From Variovorax sp. Sphag1AA (lineage in GTDB: Bacteria > Pseudomonadota > Gammaproteobacteria > Burkholderiales > Burkholderiaceae_C): a stretch of 64,000 nt of DNA. Each line of letters starts with the position of its first letter. Position 1 is the first letter of the stretch. The translations under genes were made by a program, and so were the position numbers. Below the pieces are notes generated by a model. That model did not search any database and was not told the origin of the DNA. It saw only the letters and a program-made list of their open reading frames with translations. Positions 24,833 to 33,699 of the stretch are shown here, piece by piece. The DNA lies in assembly GCF_014192575.1 (NCBI RefSeq), contig NZ_JACHYC010000006.1:248001-312000 (forward strand), written 5' to 3'.

Positions 24833-26218
24833 TCAGCCCTTCATCAGGGCTTCGATTTCGTCGCCCTTGACCGGCACACCGCGCGAGATCAGTTCGCAGC
24901 CGGTTTCGGTCACGATCGCGTCGTCTTCGATGCGGATGCCGATGTTGTGGAACTGCTCCGGCACTCCGTCGGCCGGCCGCACGTAGATGCCCGGTTCGAT
25001 CGTCAGCACCATGCCCGGCTTGAGGATGCGGCTCGGGCGGTTCTTGATGAGCTCGTTGGACAGCGGATCGCGGCGCTCGCTCACCTCGCCCACCTGGGTC
25101 GGCTCGACGTAGCTGCCGCAATCGTGGACGTCCATCCCGAGCCAATGCCCGGTGCGATGCATATAGAAAGGGAAGTAGGCGCGCTTCTCGATGACGTCGT
25201 CCACGCTCCCGACCTTGTTGGCGTCGAGCAAGCCCAGGTCCAGCATGCCCTGCGACAGGACCTTGACCGTCGCCTCGTGCGGATCGTTGAAGCGCTGCCC
25301 CGCCCGGGTCGCGGCGACGGCGGCATCCTGGCTCGCCAGGACGAGGTCGTACAACGCGCGCTGCGGACCGGTGAACTTCCCGTTGGCGGGGAAGGTGCGG
25401 GTGATGTCGCTGGCGTAGCCGTCCAGTTCGCAGCCTGCGTCGATGAGCACCAGTTCGCCGTCGCGCACCGGGGCGGTGTCGGCGCGGTAGTGCAGCACGC
25501 AGGCGTTGGCGCCTGCCGCCACGATCGAACCGTAGGCCGGGTACTGCGAGCCGCCGAGGCGGAATTCGTGCAGCAACTCGGCGTCGAGGTGATATTCGCG
25601 GACGTCCTTGCCGTCCCTCAGCATGCGCGCGGAAAGCTGCATCGCGCGGATGTGGGCCTTGGCGCTGATCTGCGCGGCGCGGCGCATCACGTCCTGCTCG
25701 TGGGCGTCCTTGACCAGCCGCATTTCGTCGAGCGGTCCGCACAGGTCGCGCTGTTCTTCGGGGCACAGCGCGCCGAACCGAACCCGGGCACGAACGGAGG
25801 AAAGCCACCCGTCGACCCGCGTTTCCAGCCCCTTGTGCGTCGCGAACGGAAACCAGACCACTGACTTGTTCTCGAGCAGGCGCGGCAGGCGCGTATCCAG
25901 CTCCTCGACCGAATAGGCCTCATCCACCCCCAGCACTGCCGGTGCCGCCTCGGGCCCCAACCGGTAGCCGTCCCAGATTTCGCGCTCCAGATCCTTCGGC
26001 GCGCAGAACAGCGTCGACTTGCCGTCGCCGGTCAGCACCAGCCAGGCGTTCGGCTCGGCGAAGCCGGTCAGGTAATAGAAGTAGCTGTCGTGCCGGTACA
26101 GGAAGTCGCTGTCCCGGTTGCGCTGGCGCTCCGGCGCGGTCGGAATGATCGCGATGCCGTCGGCGCCTAAATAAGTAGAAAGATGTATACGACGGGGGGC
26201 TTGATGATTTGCGGTCAT
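24833..26218 (-). CDS. pepP: Xaa-Pro aminopeptidase
   Basis: This 461-residue metallopeptidase of family M24B starts MTANHQAPRRIHLSTYL. The N-terminal domain has RHDSYFYYLTGFAEPNAWLV, and the C-terminal pita-bread domain has the metal ligands in ELVLIDAGCELDGYASDITRTF (two Asp), HRTGHWLGMDVHDCG (His), MVLTIEPGIYV (Glu) and IRIEDDAIVTETG (Glu). It removes N-terminal residues before proline. The frame's upstream extension to 26311 looks non-coding. It is transcribed divergently from the polyglycine lipoprotein. Confidence 0.93.
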   Translation of the reverse strand: MTANHQAPRRIHLSTYLGADGIAIIPTAPERQRNRDSDFLYRHDSYFYYLTGFAEPNAWLVLTGDGKSTLFCAPKDLEREIWDGYRLGPEAAPAVLGVDEAYSVEELDTRLPRLLENKSVVWFPFATHKGLETRVDGWLSSVRARVRFGALCPEEQRDLCGPLDEMRLVKDAHEQDVMRRAAQISAKAHIRAMQLSARMLRDGKDVREYHLDAELLHEFRLGGSQYPAYGSIVAAGANACVLHYRADTAPVRDGELVLIDAGCELDGYASDITRTFPANGKFTGPQRALYDLVLASQDAAVAATRAGQRFNDPHEATVKVLSQGMLDLGLLDANKVGSVDDVIEKRAYFPFYMHRTGHWLGMDVHDCGSYVEPTQVGEVSERRDPLSNELIKNRPSRILKPGMVLTIEPGIYVRPADGVPEQFHNIGIRIEDDAIVTETGCELISRGVPVKGDEIEALMKG

Positions 26219-26355
26219 AACGTCACTATTCGCTACCTTTGTAAGTGCTTTCCAAGGCGGCCGAAAAACACGAAGAAAGTATTTGCAAGATGGTTTGCCC
26301 GTAGGACGCATCCCACGTAAAAAGCGACCACTTGTTATTTTGGAGGTGTTTTTTG

Positions 26356-28350
26356 TTGAAAGTTATACATAAGAGCGCCATTGTGCTGTCATTTGGTGCT
26401 ATCGCGCTTGCTGGCTGCGGAGGCGGTGGTGGCGGCGGTGGTGGCAGTGCCGCGGCCCTGAGCGCCGCGGCCGCTTCGGCAGCGCAGAGCAGCGGCTCTT
26501 CAGCGGCGGGCAGTGGTGGCGTCTCTTCCGGCGGCACGACGCTCGGCACCACGCCCCAGACGGTCAGCTTCTGTGGTAACCAGACAGACATCGTCGACAG
26601 CTCGTTGAACATCGTGGCGTCACAGTACACCGCAATGGCTGCCCAGATGGGCAAGGATGCCGGCATTGCCTACCGCTACGGCCCGGACGCCGTGGCATGC
26701 GGTACGGCCAATAGCGGGGTAGACCTTTACAAGCGGACCGACACCAAGCTCACCAATCCTCCGCGGGACGCGAACTTCTTCTGGTCCGTGGGCGGCCCGC
26801 CGTCCAGCGGCGCAGGCTCCTATTCGACCAACCAGGCCAACATGGCCTATGTGGCCGACGATCCGACGCAGCGCGTGGGAGTGACCGACTTCCAAGTCTC
26901 GGGCTACATGTACAACGTCTTCGCCCAGCTGCCTCAGTTGAGCTGGACGCGCGGCGGCATCGACAGCCTGAACGTGCTGAAGTACACCCAGCCCAGCGCC
27001 TCGAACATGCCGGTTGCCGTCGGCCGCTGCACCGGCCGCTCCGGCTTCTGCAACGAGAGCCTGGTCGTATTCCAGAACGGGATCATCGGCACTGCCGGCA
27101 GCAATACCGCCAACAACAGCCCAAGCGTCCAGCTCCCGGCCACCAAGGTGCCCACCGGCATTGCGCTGACCAACGACAGTGAGTTCGCGCTGGTCACGGT
27201 GTGGGACACGCAGCAGCTCAAGGGGCAGGTCGCGGTAGTGGCGCTGGCCGGCTTGTGCGACGGTTGTTATGTGGACAACCCCTCAGGCTGGTATGACTGG
27301 TGGAACGAGTGGATGGGCGTCTATCCGGGCATTCCCAATGTCGGCAACATCGCCTTCATGAAGATCCTCGGCTATGTCGACCTGCCGGGCATGGCGGCGC
27401 CCACGGAGATCGCCACCACCACCGGGCTGGACCAGTTCTTCACGGTCTCACTCAATGGCTACTTCCTCGGCCGCGTCAACTCGCCGCTGACGACCTACTG
27501 GCAGAGCTTCGCCAGCGGCGGCAGCAATCAGTACGCCTACGCGAAGGGCGGGGTGGCCGTGGTGATCTCGAAGTCCGAGCAGAAGGCTGCTTTCATCGAC
27601 CTGAAGCCGCTGTTCAGCTACTTCAACAGCAAGTACTTCAGCACCAGCGTGACCGAGACGACCAACCTCGGACAGGCTGCGAACCAGTGGCCCTACACCT
27701 TCGACCAGGCGCCCGCTGCGATGCCGACGGTGGCCAAGGTGGTGTCGCTGAACGCACGCCCGACAGCCGTGAAGACGACGGTCCTCGAGCGCTACAACCC
27801 GCGCGCCTGGATCGCCACCCAGGACGGCACGCTGCATATCTTCAGCCTCACCGACTACGCGCCGGGGCCGTCAGCCGCCACGCCGTCGCCCAACTCGATT
27901 GCCGAGGTGGGCACCGTCACCGGCATCGGGCGCAACCCGACCTCGCTGGCCACCTCCAAGGGTGAGCCTGGTGCCAACATCGAGCCGCTCAACGAACAGG
28001 TGATCGTGGGCTCGCGCGGTGACAACAAGATCTCGTGGGTGCGCTTCGCCAGCAACCACAACAGCGGCAGTGTGGTGCGCACCATCCAGCACAAGGAGAT
28101 CAAGGACCTGATCGCAGTGGAGGATTCGGACAACTTTGCCAACGACGGCTACGTGATGAGCGCGCTCGACTACACCGGCAAGAAGGTCCACAACTACCGC
28201 TACGGTCCGGTGATCTTCAATGCCGACGGAGGCGCATGCCCGAAGCCCAACGGTTGCCCGGTCCTGCCGGCGGGGGCGGTGGCCGAATACGGCGGTGCGA
28301 TGGCACTGCCCGGCAAGCCCTTCCAGATGAGTTCGGCGAACGTGCCCTAA
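26356..28350 (+). CDS. Polyglycine-linker lipoprotein of unknown function
   Basis: This 664-residue protein has a lipoprotein signal (VIHKSAIVLSFGAIALAGC, Cys at residue 21) followed at once by nine Gly and an Ala/Ser/Gly-rich linker to about residue 65. The rest is a large domain with phrases such as GIALTNDSEFALVTVWDTQQLKGQVAVVAL and ARPTAVKTTVLERYNPRAWIATQDGTLHIFSL, which hint at a beta-propeller-like fold. No family is recognised with confidence. There is no ATG; TTG at 26353 or 26356 follows a strong GGAGG (26342-26346). A strong terminator follows. Confidence 0.75.
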   Translation: MKVIHKSAIVLSFGAIALAGCGGGGGGGGGSAAALSAAAASAAQSSGSSAAGSGGVSSGGTTLGTTPQTVSFCGNQTDIVDSSLNIVASQYTAMAAQMGKDAGIAYRYGPDAVACGTANSGVDLYKRTDTKLTNPPRDANFFWSVGGPPSSGAGSYSTNQANMAYVADDPTQRVGVTDFQVSGYMYNVFAQLPQLSWTRGGIDSLNVLKYTQPSASNMPVAVGRCTGRSGFCNESLVVFQNGIIGTAGSNTANNSPSVQLPATKVPTGIALTNDSEFALVTVWDTQQLKGQVAVVALAGLCDGCYVDNPSGWYDWWNEWMGVYPGIPNVGNIAFMKILGYVDLPGMAAPTEIATTTGLDQFFTVSLNGYFLGRVNSPLTTYWQSFASGGSNQYAYAKGGVAVVISKSEQKAAFIDLKPLFSYFNSKYFSTSVTETTNLGQAANQWPYTFDQAPAAMPTVAKVVSLNARPTAVKTTVLERYNPRAWIATQDGTLHIFSLTDYAPGPSAATPSPNSIAEVGTVTGIGRNPTSLATSKGEPGANIEPLNEQVIVGSRGDNKISWVRFASNHNSGSVVRTIQHKEIKDLIAVEDSDNFANDGYVMSALDYTGKKVHNYRYGPVIFNADGGACPKPNGCPVLPAGAVAEYGGAMALPGKPFQMSSANVP

Positions 28351-28375
28351 CAGGACTTCGCAAGAGACGCATCTG

Positions 28376-28407
28376 AAAACGGCCCGCTTCGAGCGGGCCG
28401 TTTTTTT
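28376..28407. terminator. Bidirectional intrinsic terminator
   Basis: The 13-bp stem AAAACGGCCCGCT / AGCGGGCCGTTTT around a TCG loop is flanked by A and T runs. It separates the lipoprotein gene (plus strand) from murU (minus strand). The TAA stop of murU falls inside the flanking T-run, so one structure serves both genes. Confidence 0.92.
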
Positions 28408-29113
28408 ATCTGTTCAGCTCGGCCAGCCGCTCGGGCGTGCCGACATCGGTCCAGTGTCCGGTGTAGAGCTCCGCGCCGACGAGCCCGGACCGCATCGCGT
28501 CGCGCAGCAGCGGTGCGAGGGGCGCCTTGATCCCTTGCGGATTCCCGGCCTCGATATCGGAGCGCGGGGGCGCGAAAAACGATGCCCGATACAGCGCGAT
28601 CGTCGAGAAGGTGTATTTGTGCTCGGCTTCGGCAAGCGCGCTGCCGTCCGCCGCGATCCCGAAGTCGCCCTTCGGGTTGTGCGCCGGGTTCGGAACCAGC
28701 CACAGATGCGCCAGACGTCCGCTCGAAATGAATCGATCCACCGCCTCGCGGGTGAAACGGAAATCGGGCGCGAACACATCCCCCGCAGCGACCCAGAAGA
28801 CATCGCCAAGCATCGGCAACGCGCGAACGATGCCGCCCGCGGTTTCGAGTGCGCCGCCGAAGTCTTTGCCCTCGTCCGAATAGGCGATGGTGCATCCGCC
28901 GAACCGATCACCGAAACGCGCCGGAATCTGGTCGCCAAGCCATGCAGTGTTGACCACCAGTTCGGTGAACCCGCCCGCGGCCAGTGCCTCGATGGGCCAT
29001 TGCATCAGGGGCTTGCCTGCGACCTCGAGCAAGGGCTTGGGCGTGACGTCCGTCAGCGGCCGCATACGTTCGCCGCGTCCGGCGGCAAGGATCATCGCCT
29101 TCATCGCCTTCAT
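28406..29113 (-). CDS. murU: N-acetylmuramate-1-phosphate uridylyltransferase MurU
   Basis: This 235-residue nucleotidyltransferase starts MKAMKAMILAAGRGERMRPL and contains PKPLLEVAGKPLMQWPIEALAAGGFTE, the NTP-transferase core of MurU. MurU makes UDP-MurNAc from MurNAc-1-phosphate, the step after AmgK, and so bypasses de novo UDP-MurNAc synthesis. An AmgK-like kinase is encoded at 9262-10356, which supports this over a generic mannose-1-phosphate guanylyltransferase call. Its ATG overlaps the speD stop (ATGA), so speD and murU are translationally coupled. Confidence 0.85.
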   Translation of the reverse strand: MKAMKAMILAAGRGERMRPLTDVTPKPLLEVAGKPLMQWPIEALAAGGFTELVVNTAWLGDQIPARFGDRFGGCTIAYSDEGKDFGGALETAGGIVRALPMLGDVFWVAAGDVFAPDFRFTREAVDRFISSGRLAHLWLVPNPAHNPKGDFGIAADGSALAEAEHKYTFSTIALYRASFFAPPRSDIEAGNPQGIKAPLAPLLRDAMRSGLVGAELYTGHWTDVGTPERLAELNR

Positions 29114-29499
29114 GCCGCTTCCGCCCGGATCGAGCCGCGCTGCAATGCGCGCCGTTCGGCGTGCTGCGGCATGAACAGCGCTTCCAGCGAATCCATCACC
29201 GCCCTCGCCTTCGCCGAATGGTCCCCACCGAAATTGCACACATAGACATCGAGCGTCACGCCGCGTTGTTCGGGCCAGGTGTGGACGCACACATGTGATT
29301 CCGCGAGGAGCACTGTGGCCGTCACGCCGCCGGGCCCTTGCGGCGTGGCGGGGAAGGCGTGAAAGAGCTTGCCGACGACCTGCAGCCCGGCCGATTCAGC
29401 CGCCTCGACGCACGCTTCGCCGAGCGCTTCGGCGTCGACCAGCCAGCGCGTCGCGCATCGGCAATCGTGAAGATCAGCAGTGAGGTGCAGTCCATGCAT
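29110..29499 (-). CDS. speD: S-adenosylmethionine decarboxylase family proenzyme
   Basis: This 129-residue protein begins MHGLHLTADLHDC at the ATG 29499; a GTG at 29508 is an alternative. It has the bacterial short SpeD pattern: LLAESHVCVHTWPEQ, in which the Ser after Glu is the self-cleavage/pyruvoyl site and the later His is catalytic, then LDVYVCNFGGDHS with the catalytic Cys. SpeD supplies decarboxylated SAM for aminopropyl transfer. Some SpeD homologues have become arginine or ornithine decarboxylases, so substrate identity is not certain. The stop overlaps murU. Confidence 0.85.
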   Translation of the reverse strand: MHGLHLTADLHDCRCATRWLVDAEALGEACVEAAESAGLQVVGKLFHAFPATPQGPGGVTATVLLAESHVCVHTWPEQRGVTLDVYVCNFGGDHSAKARAVMDSLEALFMPQHAERRALQRGSIRAEAA

Positions 29500-29600
29500 G
29501 GCCGGCACTCTAGCAGCCCATCCGCGGGCCGCCCGGAGGGGTCGCGACCTCGCCCGCTAAAATGCCGGGTTCCCCCTAACTTGCTCCCAGGAAGCCACAG

Positions 29601-31640
29601 ATGGCCAACCAAGCCTTGATGGCCAACGCGATCCGCGCGTTGGCAATGGATGCCGTACAACTCGCAAACTCGGGGCATCCGGGCGCACCCATGGGAATGG
29701 CCGACATGGCCGTCGCGCTCTGGGGCGAACACCTCAAGCACAACCCCGCCAACCCGCACTGGTTCGATCGCGACCGTTTCGTGCTCTCGAACGGCCACGC
29801 CTCGATGCTCATCTATGCGGTGCTGCATCTCTCGGGCTACGACCTGCCCGTCGAAGAGCTGAAGCGCTTCCGCCAGCTTCACAGCAAGACCGCCGGTCAT
29901 CCTGAAACCGGCATCACCCCCGGCGTCGAAACCACCACGGGCCCGCTGGGCCAGGGCATCACGAATGCCGTCGGCTTCGCGCTCGCCGAGAAGCTGCTGG
30001 CTTCGGAGTTCAACCGCAAGGGCCACGACATCGTCGACCATCACACCTACGCCTTCCTCGGCGACGGTTGCCTGATGGAAGGCATCAGCCACGAAGCGGC
30101 CGCGCTCGCAGGCGCATGGAAGCTCGGCAAGCTGATCGCGCTTTACGACGACAACGGCATTTCCATCGACGGACCGGTCAAGCCCTGGTTCATCGACAAC
30201 ACCGAAGAGCGCTTCAAGGCCTATGGTTGGCACGTGATCGGCCCGATCGACGGCCATGACGTCAAGGATGTCTCGAAGGCCATCGAGAAGGCCAAGAAGC
30301 ATGACGACAAGCCCACCCTGATCATCTGCAAGACGCAGATCGGCAAGGGCAGCCCGAACCGCGCCAACACCGCCAAGGCCCACGGCGAGCCGCTCGGCGC
30401 CGACGAGATCGGCCTTACCCGCAGCGCGCTGCAGTGGACGCATGCACCTTTCGAGCTTCCGGAAGCCGTCTACCAGGAGTGGGATGCCAAAGCAGCCGGC
30501 GCGAAGTCGGAAGCCGCCTGGAACGAGAAGTTCGCCGCCTACGCGCAGGCCTTCCCGGACCTCGCGGACGAGTTCACCCGCCGCATGAAGGGTGAACTGC
30601 CGAAGAACTTCCACCAGACCGCCCTGGACACGATCGTCGCTGCGCACACCAAGGCCGAGACGGTGGCATCGCGCAAGGCGTCCCAGCTCGCGCTCGAAGC
30701 CTTCACCGCCGCGCTGCCCGAACTGCTCGGCGGCAGTGCCGACCTGACGGGCTCCAACCTCACGAACACCAAGAGCACGCCGAGCCTGCGCTTCGACGAC
30801 AAGGGCGCGGTGGTCCGCAGCGAAGGCAACGAGCAGTTCCCCGATGGCTTGCCCGGCCGCCACATCAACTATGGCGTGCGCGAGTTCGGCATGGCCGCCA
30901 TCATGAACGGCGTCGCGCTGCATGGCGGCTACATCCCCTACGGCGGCACCTTCCTGACCTTCAGCGACTACAGCCGCAATGCGATCCGCATGGCAGCGCT
31001 GATGAAGCAGCGCGTGATCCACGTCTTCACGCACGACTCCATCGGCCTTGGCGAAGACGGCCCGACGCACCAGTCGATCGAGCACGCCGCATCGCTGCGC
31101 CTGATCCCGAACCTCGATGTCTGGCGCCCCGGCGACACCGCTGAAACCGCGGTTGCCTGGGCCGTCGCGCTGCAGAACGCCAATCGCCCGACGGCGCTTC
31201 TGCTATCGCGCCAGAACCTGCCCTATTCGCCGAAGAGCGACCTGAGCGACATCAACAAGGGTGCCTACGTGCTGTCCGAACCCCAGGGCGGCAAGAAGGC
31301 CAAGGCCGTCATCATCGCGACCGGTTCCGAAGTGCAACTCGCGCTCAAGGCGCAGGACCTGCTGGCCGCGAAGAAGATCCCCGTGCGCGTGGTCTCCATG
31401 CCGTCGACCACCGCCTTCGACCGCCAGAGCGTCGAATACAAGAAGAGCGTGCTGCCGCAAGGCGTGCTGCGCGTCGCCGTGGAAATGGGCGCCACGGACG
31501 GCTGGTGGAAGTACGGCGTCGCCGCGGTTGTCGGCATCGACACCTACGGCGAATCGGCACCCGCCGGCGTGCTGTTCAAGCACTTCGGGTTCACGGCGGA
31601 GAACGTCGCTGAGACGGTCGAAGCGGCGCTCGCGCGCTGA
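29601..31640 (+). CDS. tkt: Transketolase
   Basis: This 679-residue thiamine-diphosphate enzyme exchanges two-carbon units in the pentose phosphate and Calvin pathways. Motifs include ANSGHPGAPMGMADMAVALW near the N-terminus, the ThDP/Mg motif FLGDGCLMEGISHEAAALAG and, in the pyrimidine domain, GVREFGMAAIMNG and FLTFSDYSRNAIRMAALM. The length is normal. It is followed after 47 bases by gap, a common pairing in betaproteobacteria, and is divergent from speD-murU. Confidence 0.96.
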   Translation: MANQALMANAIRALAMDAVQLANSGHPGAPMGMADMAVALWGEHLKHNPANPHWFDRDRFVLSNGHASMLIYAVLHLSGYDLPVEELKRFRQLHSKTAGHPETGITPGVETTTGPLGQGITNAVGFALAEKLLASEFNRKGHDIVDHHTYAFLGDGCLMEGISHEAAALAGAWKLGKLIALYDDNGISIDGPVKPWFIDNTEERFKAYGWHVIGPIDGHDVKDVSKAIEKAKKHDDKPTLIICKTQIGKGSPNRANTAKAHGEPLGADEIGLTRSALQWTHAPFELPEAVYQEWDAKAAGAKSEAAWNEKFAAYAQAFPDLADEFTRRMKGELPKNFHQTALDTIVAAHTKAETVASRKASQLALEAFTAALPELLGGSADLTGSNLTNTKSTPSLRFDDKGAVVRSEGNEQFPDGLPGRHINYGVREFGMAAIMNGVALHGGYIPYGGTFLTFSDYSRNAIRMAALMKQRVIHVFTHDSIGLGEDGPTHQSIEHAASLRLIPNLDVWRPGDTAETAVAWAVALQNANRPTALLLSRQNLPYSPKSDLSDINKGAYVLSEPQGGKKAKAVIIATGSEVQLALKAQDLLAAKKIPVRVVSMPSTTAFDRQSVEYKKSVLPQGVLRVAVEMGATDGWWKYGVAAVVGIDTYGESAPAGVLFKHFGFTAENVAETVEAALAR

Positions 31641-31687
31641 GGCCTCGATCCCCTCTTTCGGTTTTCAATCATCCAGGAGCAAATGAC

Positions 31688-32689
31688 ATGGCTATCAAAC
31701 TCGGTATCAACGGCTTCGGTCGCATCGGTCGCAACGTGCTTCGCGCTGCGGTGCAGAACTTCAAGAACGACATCGAGATCGTCGCGATCAACGACCTGCT
31801 CGAACCCGAATACCTGGCCTACATGCTCCAGTACGACTCGGTGCATGGCCGCTTCCAGGGCGAGATCAACGTCGAAGGCAACACGCTGATCGTCAACGGC
31901 AAGAAGATCCGCCTCACGCAGGAACGCGACCCTGCGCAACTCAAGTGGAACGAAGTCGGCGCGGACATCGTGCTCGAATCCACCGGCCTCTTCCTCACCA
32001 AGGAAACCGCCCAGAAGCACATCGACGCTGGCGCCAAGAAGGTGCTGCTGTCGGCCCCCAGCAAGGACGACACCCCCATGTTCGTCTACGGCGTGAACGA
32101 CAAGAAGTACGCCGGCGAAGCCATCATCAGCAATGCGAGCTGCACCACCAACTGCCTCGCGCCGCTGGCCAAGGTGCTCAATGACAAGTGGGGCATCAAG
32201 CGCGGCCTGATGACCACCGTGCACGCCGCCACCGCAACGCAGAAGACCGTCGACGGCCCGAGCAACAAGGACTGGCGCGGCGGCCGCGGCATCCTCGAGA
32301 ACATCATTCCGTCGAGCACCGGTGCTGCCAAGGCCGTCGGCGTGGTGATCCCCGAGCTCAACAAGAAGCTGACGGGCATGAGCTTCCGCGTGCCGACTTC
32401 CGACGTGTCGGTGGTCGACCTCACCGTCGAACTCGAAAACGCAGCGACCTACAAGGAAATCTGCGCCGAGATGAAGGCGCAGAGTGAAGGCGCGCTCAAG
32501 GGCGTGCTGGGCTACACCGAAGACAAGGTGGTCGCGACCGACTTCCGCGGCGACCCGCGCACCTCGATCTTCGACGCCGAAGCCGGTATTGCGCTCGACG
32601 GCACCTTCGTCAAGCTGGTGAGCTGGTACGACAACGAGTGGGGCTACTCGAACAAGTGCCTCGAGATGGTCCGGGTAATTTCGAAGTAA
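31688..32689 (+). CDS. gap: Glyceraldehyde-3-phosphate dehydrogenase, type I
   Basis: This 333-residue enzyme has the NAD-binding start IKLGINGFGRIGRNVLRAA and the catalytic SNASCTTNCLAPL with the active Cys at residue 152. WYDNEWGYSNKCLEM is present near the C-terminus. A good Shine-Dalgarno (CAGGAGC) precedes the ATG. It follows tkt and is probably cotranscribed with it. A repeat-like GC-rich segment and a terminator follow. Confidence 0.97.
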   Translation: MAIKLGINGFGRIGRNVLRAAVQNFKNDIEIVAINDLLEPEYLAYMLQYDSVHGRFQGEINVEGNTLIVNGKKIRLTQERDPAQLKWNEVGADIVLESTGLFLTKETAQKHIDAGAKKVLLSAPSKDDTPMFVYGVNDKKYAGEAIISNASCTTNCLAPLAKVLNDKWGIKRGLMTTVHAATATQKTVDGPSNKDWRGGRGILENIIPSSTGAAKAVGVVIPELNKKLTGMSFRVPTSDVSVVDLTVELENAATYKEICAEMKAQSEGALKGVLGYTEDKVVATDFRGDPRTSIFDAEAGIALDGTFVKLVSWYDNEWGYSNKCLEMVRVISK

Positions 32690-32694
32690 CCCCC

Positions 32695-32780
32695 AGCCTC
32701 GCCCACTTCGTGTGGCTCTGCACCCCCTCAAGGGGGCGCACCCTGCGGCCCGGCGGAGCCGGTTCCGCGGGAGCCTGCGA
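32695..32780 (+). repeat. GC-rich palindromic intergenic segment
   Basis: The segment contains the palindromic core CACCCCCTCAAGGGGGCG, then GCGGCCCGGCGGAGCCGG and TTCCGCGGGAG. Segments very like this recur between genes in Comamonadaceae genomes, so it is called a dispersed intergenic repeat on remembered family knowledge. Only one copy is visible in this window, so its repeat status cannot be shown here. Confidence 0.45.
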
Positions 32781-32783
32781 ACA

Positions 32784-32813
32784 AAAAAAGCGCGCCCTCG
32801 GGCGCGCTTTTTT
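32784..32813. terminator. Bidirectional terminator between gap and the ABM gene
   Basis: The stem GCGCGCC / GGCGCGC (32790-32796 and 32801-32807) around CTCG is extended by an A-run before and a T-run after, six pairs each. It would end gap on the plus strand and the antibiotic-biosynthesis-monooxygenase-like gene on the minus strand. Confidence 0.9.
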
Positions 32814-32827
32814 CTTGGGGCTAGCGA

Positions 32828-33136
32828 TCAGGCTGGTTCGAGGACGTGGATGACTCGACTCTCGGTCCACTCTTTGGTCTTGGCACCGTAGGCGGCCATG
32901 TGCGGTGCGGCGGCGTGGGCCTGAAGCGCGGCCAGCGAGGCCCACTTTTCGACCACCACAAACGTGTCCGGGCCGAAAGTCCCGCGCGAGGCTGGCATGC
33001 CGGCGGCGTCGATCGTGGCGGTGTATTCGATGCAGCCTTCCTCAGCCAGCACCGCGGGCCGGTTAGCGCGGTAGGCCTCGAGGATCTTGTCGCGTTGGCC
33101 GGGCTTGGCGGTGATGACGGCGACGACGTGAATCAT
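32828..33136 (-). CDS. ABM-domain protein (putative quinol monooxygenase)
   Basis: This 102-residue protein is of the antibiotic-biosynthesis-monooxygenase fold. It starts MIHVVAVITAKPGQRDKILE after an AAGGAG Shine-Dalgarno and contains VLAEEGCIEYTATID and TFVVVEKWASLAALQAHAAAPHM, the standard YgiN-like signature. It is a dimeric ferredoxin-like fold acting on quinol-type substrates in characterised relatives. It sits downstream of the VOC-family gene and probably in the same transcript. Confidence 0.87.
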   Translation of the reverse strand: MIHVVAVITAKPGQRDKILEAYRANRPAVLAEEGCIEYTATIDAAGMPASRGTFGPDTFVVVEKWASLAALQAHAAAPHMAAYGAKTKEWTESRVIHVLEPA

Positions 33137-33222
33137 TGGCGGTTGCTCCTTGGGTTGTAGGGTTGAATCGCCGAATGTACGGGCAGGCAGTCGCCCGCGC
33201 CTGTCGCCTTGGGGCACAGCGA

Positions 33223-33645
33223 TCAGGCCGCGTCGTGCATCACGACGACCATCCACGAGACACCGAAGCGATCCGCCAAAACGCCGAAAGCCGGGGAGAA
33301 GAAGGTCTTGCCGAGCGGCATCTGGACCTGGCCGCCGTTGCCGAGGCCATCGAACAGGCGCTTGGCTTCCGCCTCGTCCTTCGCGATCAGGGACAGCGAA
33401 ACGCCCTGGAAGACCGGCTTGCCGTCGACGGTCATGCCGTCGGATGCCATCACCGTCGATTCGCCGACCGTGAAGGCCGAGTGCATGATTTTTTGACCAT
33501 CGACGGGAGCGCATCCGGGCGGTGGCGGTTCCGGGCTCTCGCTGAAACGCATCAGCATCGTGACCTGCGCGCCGAGCGTCTTTTTGTAGAACTCGAGCGC
33601 TTCTTCGCAGCGGCCGTTGAACATCAGATAGGGCTGGACCTGCAT
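33223..33645 (-). CDS. VOC family protein, PhnB-like
   Basis: This 140-residue protein begins MQVQPYLMFNGRCEEALEFYKKTLGA after an AAGGAG Shine-Dalgarno. It shows the glyoxalase/bleomycin-resistance (PhnB-type) fold with SLSLIAKDEAEAKRLFDGLGNGGQVQMPLGKTFFSP and DRFGVSWMVV. Members act in varied metal-dependent or metal-free roles, and no substrate can be assigned. It is divergent from a TetR regulator across a region with two operator-like palindromes, which suggests it is that regulator's target. Confidence 0.87.
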   Translation of the reverse strand: MQVQPYLMFNGRCEEALEFYKKTLGAQVTMLMRFSESPEPPPPGCAPVDGQKIMHSAFTVGESTVMASDGMTVDGKPVFQGVSLSLIAKDEAEAKRLFDGLGNGGQVQMPLGKTFFSPAFGVLADRFGVSWMVVVMHDAA

Positions 33646-33699
33646 GGGGAACTCCTTTTCGATGGGATGGAAGAGATCGAATGGGGGAAAGCGTTGCAT

